64,000 nt of DNA from Chitinophaga vietnamensis (GTDB taxonomy: Bacteria; Bacteroidota; Bacteroidia; Chitinophagales; Chitinophagaceae), in contig NZ_CABHMS010000001.1 in the NCBI RefSeq assembly GCF_902167635.1, positions 186,001-250,000 on the forward strand. Direction: 5' to 3'. A program made the position numbers and the translations under genes. Each line of letters starts with the position of its first letter. The stretch's first letter is position 1. Under the pieces are notes generated by a model. The model was not told the origin of the DNA, did no database searches, and saw only the letters and a program-made list of their open reading frames with translations. Below are positions 59,400 through 64,000 of this stretch, in pieces.

Positions 59400-60701
59400 T
59401 TATTTGAAGATCCATTTCGCGGCTTCTTTCAACGTAATTTTCTTGCCATACATCAGGATACCGGTGCGGTAAATCTTTCCCGCCATCCAGGTGGTAAAGA
59501 TGAAACCCGCTACCAGCAATACGGCCGACAGCGCCAGTTGCCATACCGGCACTGTGCCGGGCACGCCGTAAGGCAGCCGCGCCATCATCACAATAGGCGA
59601 GGTAAAAGGAATGATACTGCCCCATACGGCAAGCTGACTGCCGGGATCACTGGCCGCTTTGATCATGATCATAATGCCAATGATGATCGGCAGCGTTACC
59701 GGAAGGCTCATCTGTTGCACTTCACTGGCATCTTCATTAGCCAGGCTTCCCACTGCCGCATACAGCGAAGAATAAAATAGATAACCACCGAGGAAATAGA
59801 AAAAGAAACCGCTGAGCAACAAGCCCCAGTTGATATTACTTACAACGTCCATCACACGTTTTACTGATTCTGCGGCCTGCGCATTATTGGCCATGGCGCT
59901 GCCCTGGTTGGCGGCCTGCAAGGATTCAGGCGAAACGAACAAAGGCAGCAAGAGGTAAAAGCCCGAGATCAGCACGGCCCAGATGAGAAACTGTAACAGC
60001 CCTACCGCTGCAATACCAATGATCTTGCCCATCATCAACTGAAAAGGCCGTACACTGGATATCATCACTTCCGCAATGCGGCTCACTTTCTCTTCCATCA
60101 CACCGCGCATCACAGCAGTACCGAAAAGCAACAGCACGAAGTAGATAATAAAGCCGCTGGCATAGCCCACGCCGAAAGCCACGTAGGAACTGCCTTTCGT
60201 CTCTTCCTTGCCATTCTTGAAATCTGTGCTTACGTCAGAATGGATAGCGTTCAGCTGCGATTCCTGGATACCTTGCAGCTCCATGCGGCGCTTCTCGATC
60301 ACATCATTGATATTGCGGTTCACCGCATTTTCGAGCGACATGCTGGCCTGTCCTTCGCTATAGAACTGAAATCCGGAAGGACGGTTGATATCAATCTCGG
60401 GAATGTACAGCACGCCGTCATAGCCCAGCTCTTCATAATGCGCTTTGAGACTGTCGAGGTTATTATCTTTCACAAATTTGAAATAGATGCCGTGCGTATC
60501 AGGGAAGTGTTTTTCGAAGAAGCCGCTTTTATCGATCACCGCGATATGTTTATTACTATCGCCGGAATTGGTGGCAATTAAAATAGGAACCAATACCATT
60601 GCGGCAAATGCGAGCGGTATCAGCAGCGTTACGATCAGGAAGGAGCGTTTACGTACGCGGGTAATGAATTCTCTTTTTATAATGAGCCAGATCTTTTCCA
60701 T
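59400..60701 (-). CDS. ABC exporter permease, NatB type
   Basis: A 433-residue membrane protein of the ABC-2 type. It has an N-terminal helix (FLIVTLLIPLAFAAMVLVPI), a large extracytoplasmic domain (about 50-180), then five to six helices from about 185 to 415, including GVGYASGFIIYFVLLLFGTA, GMMEEKVSRIAEVMISSVRP-like EEKVSRIAEVMISSVRPFQL and the SLANEDASEVQQMSLPVTLP loop that characterises NatB-like permeases. With the ATPase encoded 15 bases upstream it makes an exporter, often for sodium or other small compounds; the substrate is not known here. Confidence 0.92.
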   Translation of the reverse strand: MEKIWLIIKREFITRVRKRSFLIVTLLIPLAFAAMVLVPILIATNSGDSNKHIAVIDKSGFFEKHFPDTHGIYFKFVKDNNLDSLKAHYEELGYDGVLYIPEIDINRPSGFQFYSEGQASMSLENAVNRNINDVIEKRRMELQGIQESQLNAIHSDVSTDFKNGKEETKGSSYVAFGVGYASGFIIYFVLLLFGTAVMRGVMEEKVSRIAEVMISSVRPFQLMMGKIIGIAAVGLLQFLIWAVLISGFYLLLPLFVSPESLQAANQGSAMANNAQAAESVKRVMDVVSNINWGLLLSGFFFYFLGGYLFYSSLYAAVGSLANEDASEVQQMSLPVTLPIIIGIMIMIKAASDPGSQLAVWGSIIPFTSPIVMMARLPYGVPGTVPVWQLALSAVLLVAGFIFTTWMAGKIYRTGILMYGKKITLKEAAKWIFK

Positions 60702-60716
60702 AAGTCAGAATTGTGG

Positions 60717-61652
60717 TCAGGCCAGCATGGCTGCCGGCGCCGGGGTTTCGGTCTGTTGTACCTGTGAAATAAATACTTCGTTGATGGTGGGTAATATCTC
60801 TTCAAAATACACCACGGGTATATCCTGCCGGATGAAGTGCAGGAGGATATCGTTGGTGTTGCTGTCTGCATTCAGTTTTACGGTGAAGGCAAGGTCGTGT
60901 GTTTCCACGATGGTGAAGTGATAGGTGGCCATCTGCGCAGCATTGGGCATTACGCCAAGGCCGATGCGGAAGAGGCCCTGTTTGAATTGCTGGCGTATGT
61001 CTTTCACGGCGCCATCCAGTATTTTCTTGCCTTTATTGACCAGCATAATGCGGTCGCATATCTCTTCCACCTGTTCCATGCGATGGGTGGAGAAGATGAT
61101 GGTAGTACCGTTTTTGCTGAGATGGAAGATCTCCTGTTTGATAAGGTTGGAATTGATGGGATCGAGGCCGGAGAAGGGTTCATCGAGGATGAGCAGTTTG
61201 GGTTCATGCAGGATGGTGGAGATGAACTGTACTTTTTGCTGCATGCCTTTACTGAGTTCGTCTATACGTTTGTTGTACCAGCTGTTGATCTCAAATTTTT
61301 CGAACCAGTATTTGATTTTGGCCCTGGCTTCTTTTTCGCTGAGACCTTTGAGGCGTGCGAGATACAGGGTTTGTTCGCCTACGCGCATTTTTTTATAGAG
61401 GCCGCGTTCTTCAGGCATGTAGCCGATCTGTTGTACATGTTGTTCTTGTACAAATGGCTGACCGTTGAAGAGGATGTTGCCTTCATCCGGATAGAAGATG
61501 CCGGTGAGCATGCGCAGCAGCGTGGTTTTGCCGGCGCCGTTGGGACCGAGCAGGCCGAAGATGCTGCTTTGCGGAATGCCAAAGCTCATATCATCTACGG
61601 CTTTGTGCGTGGCGTAATATTTTTTCAGGTGTTGGACTTCAATAAGGTTCAT
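60717..61652 (-). CDS. ABC exporter ATP-binding protein, NatA type
   Basis: A 311-residue ATPase. Walker A LLGPNGAGKTTLLRM near residues 34-48, Q-loop GYMPEERGLYKKM near 87, signature LSKGMQQKVQF near 138, Walker B LLILDEPFSGLDP near 158, H-loop IFSTHRMEQVEE near 193. The C-terminal DUF4162-like extension (about 230-300) is typical of NatA-type exporters. The permease gene follows. The operon lies downstream of the FAD oxidoreductase gene, 61 bases apart. Confidence 0.94.
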   Translation of the reverse strand: MNLIEVQHLKKYYATHKAVDDMSFGIPQSSIFGLLGPNGAGKTTLLRMLTGIFYPDEGNILFNGQPFVQEQHVQQIGYMPEERGLYKKMRVGEQTLYLARLKGLSEKEARAKIKYWFEKFEINSWYNKRIDELSKGMQQKVQFISTILHEPKLLILDEPFSGLDPINSNLIKQEIFHLSKNGTTIIFSTHRMEQVEEICDRIMLVNKGKKILDGAVKDIRQQFKQGLFRIGLGVMPNAAQMATYHFTIVETHDLAFTVKLNADSNTNDILLHFIRQDIPVVYFEEILPTINEVFISQVQQTETPAPAAMLA

Positions 61653-61713
61653 GATGAAAATTTACCGATTAATCGTGAATAATTCATCAATTCAGCTTGC
61701 CGTTTATATAATA

Positions 61714-63276
61714 CTAATGTTGCAGGCGGGCGGCGATGATGGAGGCTACCCGTTCGCCGTCCATGGCGGCGGATACGATGCCGCCGGCATAGCCTGCACC
61801 TTCTCCGCAGGGATAGAGGCCGGCCACCTGCGGGTGTTCCAGCGTATCGTTATCGCGGGGAATGCGTACTGGTGAAGACGTGCGTGATTCGGTGGCTACC
61901 AGTATGGCATCGGCGGTGTAGTATCCTTTCATTTTTTTGCCGAAGGCTTTGAAAGCGCCTGCCAGCCGCTGGTGTACTGCTGGCGGCAGCACGTGGCGGA
62001 GATCAGCGCTGTTCACGCCGGGCAGGTAAGAGCATTCGGGTAAGGAAGCAGATAGCTTTCCGTGAACGAAGTCAGTCATGCGTTGTGCCGGCGCTACGAA
62101 CTTGCCGCCGCCCGCATTGAAGGCAGCTTTCTCTACGGCCTGTTGGAAGTACATAGCTGCGAGCGGGCCCTGGTGGCCGTATGCGGCGAAGTCGGATTCA
62201 TCTACGGTCACCACCATGCCGGAGTTGGCGAAGGGGTTGTTGCGTTTAGAAGGCGACCATCCATTCACAACGAGTTCACCGGGATCGGTGGCGGCAGGTG
62301 CGATGATGCCGCCGGGGCACATGCAGAAGGAGAATACGCCGCGGCCTTCCACTTGTTCTACCAGGCTGTAGCTGGCGGGAGGCAGGTATTCGCCGCGGAT
62401 GGCGCAATGGTATTGGGCGCTGTCGATCAGTTCCTGCGGATGTTCCACGCGTACGCCGAGGGCAAAGGGTTTGGCCTCGATGAGTATTTGTTGACGGTGC
62501 AGCATCTGGAAGATGTCGCGGGCGGAGTGGCCGGTGGCGAGGATGAGTTGCTGTGCGTCGAAAGTGTGGCTGCTGGCGGTTTCTACGCCGGTGATGCGGC
62601 CGTCTTTGATGCGCAGGCTGCTTACTTTTTCTTCGAAGTGCACTTCGCCGCCGGAGGCGATGATTTGTTCGCGCATGGCGGTGATGATGTGCGGCAGTTT
62701 GTTGGTGCCGATATGCGGGTGTGCATCTATCATGATCTTTTCTTCTGCGCCGAAGTGCACGAAGATGCTGAGGATGCGGTTGATGTCGCCGCGTTTGTTG
62801 GAGCGGGTGTACAGTTTGCCGTCGGAGTAAGTGCCTGCGCCGCCTTCGCCGAAGCAGTAGTTGGAGTCGGGGTGTACGACGCCTGTTTTATTGAGGGCGG
62901 CGAGATCGCGGCGGCGTGCGCGCACATCTTTGCCGCGTTCGAGTATTAGGGGTCTGATGCCGGCCTCTATGAGGCGTAGTGCTGCGAAAAGCCCTGCTGG
63001 CCCGGCTCCGGCGATGATCACGCGGGGGGCGTCTTTCGGCAGTTCGGGATATACGGGATGTAGGTGTTCCCGTTGCTGGAAAGGTTCGTTCACGAACACC
63101 TGTATGGTGACCATGAAGTATACTTGCCTGGAACGTGCGTCGATAGAGCGTTTGAGGAGATTGTAGCCGGTGATGGCTTTGGCGGGCAGGCCGAGCGCGT
63201 TGGCGGCATGCCGGGTGATATGAGCAGCAGTGGCGGCTTCCGCCGGCAGCAGCTTGAGTGTGAGTTGTTGTATCAT
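61714..63276 (-). CDS. FAD-dependent dehydrogenase (COG2509 type)
   Basis: A 520-residue flavoprotein. An N-terminal domain of about 85 residues (with THITRHAANALGLPAKAITG) precedes the FAD site VIIAGAGPAGLFAALRLIEAG near residue 88, then ILERGKDVRARRRDLAAL, CFGEGGAGTYSDGKLYTRSN and LPHIITAMREQIIASGGEVH. CPGGIIAPAATDPGELVVNG and GYAGGIVSAAMDGERVA are near the end. This matches the uncharacterised FAD-dependent dehydrogenases of the COG2509 group; the physiological substrate is not known. Single gene or start of a unit with the NatA-B exporter; preceded by an 82-bp palindrome. Confidence 0.9.
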   Translation of the reverse strand: MIQQLTLKLLPAEAATAAHITRHAANALGLPAKAITGYNLLKRSIDARSRQVYFMVTIQVFVNEPFQQREHLHPVYPELPKDAPRVIIAGAGPAGLFAALRLIEAGIRPLILERGKDVRARRRDLAALNKTGVVHPDSNYCFGEGGAGTYSDGKLYTRSNKRGDINRILSIFVHFGAEEKIMIDAHPHIGTNKLPHIITAMREQIIASGGEVHFEEKVSSLRIKDGRITGVETASSHTFDAQQLILATGHSARDIFQMLHRQQILIEAKPFALGVRVEHPQELIDSAQYHCAIRGEYLPPASYSLVEQVEGRGVFSFCMCPGGIIAPAATDPGELVVNGWSPSKRNNPFANSGMVVTVDESDFAAYGHQGPLAAMYFQQAVEKAAFNAGGGKFVAPAQRMTDFVHGKLSASLPECSYLPGVNSADLRHVLPPAVHQRLAGAFKAFGKKMKGYYTADAILVATESRTSSPVRIPRDNDTLEHPQVAGLYPCGEGAGYAGGIVSAAMDGERVASIIAARLQH

Positions 63277-63305
63277 GTTAGGTAGCTATCCTAAATTGAT
63301 GGATG

Positions 63306-63387
63306 ATTTAGGGATTTAGGGATTTAAGAATTTAGGGATTTATAAATTTATAAATCCCTAAATTCTTAAATCCCTAAATCCCTAAAT
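63306..63387. repeat. Perfect 82-bp palindrome with no spacer
   Basis: Arms 63306-63346 and 63347-63387 are exactly complementary. They are built from ATTTAGGG, ATTTAAGA and ATTTATAAA words. It lies between the DUF3127 gene stop (63407) and the FAD gene start (63276), both on the minus strand, so it is at the 3' end of the DUF3127 transcript. Confidence 0.95.
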
Positions 63388-63406
63388 TCATAAATCTGTA
63401 AATTCA

Positions 63407-63793
63407 TCAGAAGGGCAGGTCATCGCTGCCATCGCCGCCAGCGGCGGGCATCTGCGGGGTGTTGTAGTTAGGCATTGGATCAGCGCCGGGAGCAGGAGCG
63501 GCCATTACGGATTCCATGCGCCATGCATCGAGGTTGGTGATGTAGTTCACTTTACCATCTTTCTCCCAACGCGTACCTTTGATATTGAAATAAACCTTAA
63601 CGTTTTCTCCCTCATTGAACCGGTCTACGATGCCTGTACGGTCTTGTACCGACTGGAATTTAATATAGTTGTTGATAACACGGCCATTGATGTCATCAGA
63701 TTTCTCGATAACGAACTCTCTTGTTTTAAAAGTTTCGCTACGTTGTACCGTGTTGTACTTCACAATCAGCTTTCCGGTAATTTCAAAACTCAT
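63407..63793 (-). CDS. DUF3127 (OB-fold, SSB-like) protein
   Basis: A 128-residue protein typical of Bacteroidota. Residues 1-95 form a small OB-like domain: MSFEITGKLIVKYNTVQRSE, FKTREFVIEKSD, NVKVYFNIKGTRWEKDGK and VNYITNLDAWRME. A flexible Pro/Ala/Gly linker follows and the C-terminus is acidic with DDLPF, the same kind of tail as single-stranded-DNA-binding protein SSB. This suggests a role with replication or repair proteins that bind SSB tails, but no activity is established. It has its own promoter (63821-63853). Confidence 0.9.
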   Translation of the reverse strand: MSFEITGKLIVKYNTVQRSETFKTREFVIEKSDDINGRVINNYIKFQSVQDRTGIVDRFNEGENVKVYFNIKGTRWEKDGKVNYITNLDAWRMESVMAAPAPGADPMPNYNTPQMPAAGGDGSDDLPF

Positions 63794-63820
63794 AGAAAAT
63801 TAATTTAAATTCAGAAGCAT

Positions 63821-63853
63821 CAAAGATAAGATATTCACCCAAGTGGAGGCAAA
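63821..63853 (-). promoter_or_regulatory. Promoter of the DUF3127 gene
   Basis: On the minus strand TTTG (63850-63853), 21 bases, TATCTTTG (63821-63828): good match to both consensus elements, 27 bases before the start. Confidence 0.65.
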
Positions 63854-63946
63854 TAATTTTTATTAATTACAAGCGCGCGGGTATATAAAGAAATACTTCG
63901 TTATTTACTAGCTCCAAACACATTTTTTTAAATGGAGATACTAACA

Positions 63947-63954
63947 TAGTTTTG
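63947..63954 (+). promoter_or_regulatory. Possible -7 element for a gene beyond the right edge
   Basis: TAGTTTTG matches TAnnTTTG. No -33 TTG is visible. The 46 bases that follow hold no start codon with an open frame that I would call, so a transcript would run past the window end. Confidence 0.4.
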
Positions 63955-64000
63955 CACCCTCGCGAAAAAAATTGTGAATATCTCACGGTTTTCAGCTGGA

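Noticed and set aside
63306-63387. TTTAGGG words as telomere-like sequence
   Set aside because: Only three or four imperfect copies inside a palindrome at a gene end; the resemblance to plant telomere repeats is coincidental.

Overview
The window looks like a chromosomal segment from a Bacteroidota, most likely the Chitinophagaceae (Chitinophaga-type). Signs of this are promoters of the Bacteroidota form (TTG, 19-21 bases, TAnnTTTG), few Shine-Dalgarno sequences, many lipoproteins with Bacteroidota signal peptides, paired GH92 mannosidases, a ThuA / DUF1080 / cytochrome c sugar-oxidation operon, the DUF6048-DUF6452 pair and a DUF3127 protein. I see no rRNA, tRNA, prophage, insertion sequence or CRISPR-Cas genes.

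Layout. 0-5.5 kb: phosphate transport pair (pit, cut by the window edge, and its DUF47 partner), an LpxH-type phosphoesterase, an orphan small protein, a YHS lipoprotein with a small membrane protein, and an M13 metallopeptidase. 5.6-7.8 kb: membrane protein, group III truncated haemoglobin and rarA in one tight operon. 7.8-19.2 kb: pbpC (PBP1C) and a 1,858-residue alpha-2-macroglobulin, normally neighbours, here separated by a YhcG-type nuclease, an AraC regulator and an old-yellow-enzyme reductase. 19.3-29.7 kb: tandem ABC ATPase, M28 peptidase, ElaA acetyltransferase, DUF6048, DUF6452, uvrA, fabF and a fatty-acid desaturase. 30-36 kb: LacI regulator followed by two GH92 mannosidases. 36.5-45.6 kb: a seven-gene minus-strand operon (MFS transporter, Gfo/Idh oxidoreductase, sugar isomerase-like protein, cytochrome c lipoprotein, DUF1080, ThuA, and a giant ThuA-dehydrogenase-PKD-cytochrome c protein) that looks like a 3-keto-sugar catabolic system. 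45.7-46.2 kb: an array of 11 palindromic units. 46.5-53 kb: secA, a two-gene module with a PARP-like ADP-ribosyltransferase candidate, deoC, a SPOR protein and an M20 amidohydrolase. 53-56 kb: a GntR-controlled ABC operon with a visible promoter and operator. 56-64 kb: glyA, a sugar nucleotidyltransferase, a nitronate monooxygenase-type enzyme, a NatAB-like ABC exporter, a FAD oxidoreductase and a DUF3127 protein.

The most interesting signals are (i) the small-protein plus PARP-like module at 49.9-50.7 kb, a possible undescribed toxin-antitoxin or defence pair; (ii) the keto-sugar operon that carries both fused and free copies of ThuA and cytochrome c domains; (iii) the palindromic array upstream of secA, whose two unit types alternate; (iv) a recurring class of very long, nearly perfect inverted repeats directly abutting gene ends, one of which includes the last codons of a gene; and (v) the split pbpC/macroglobulin pair.

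All assignments come from reading translated motifs and nucleotide patterns by eye. No alignments or database searches were run.
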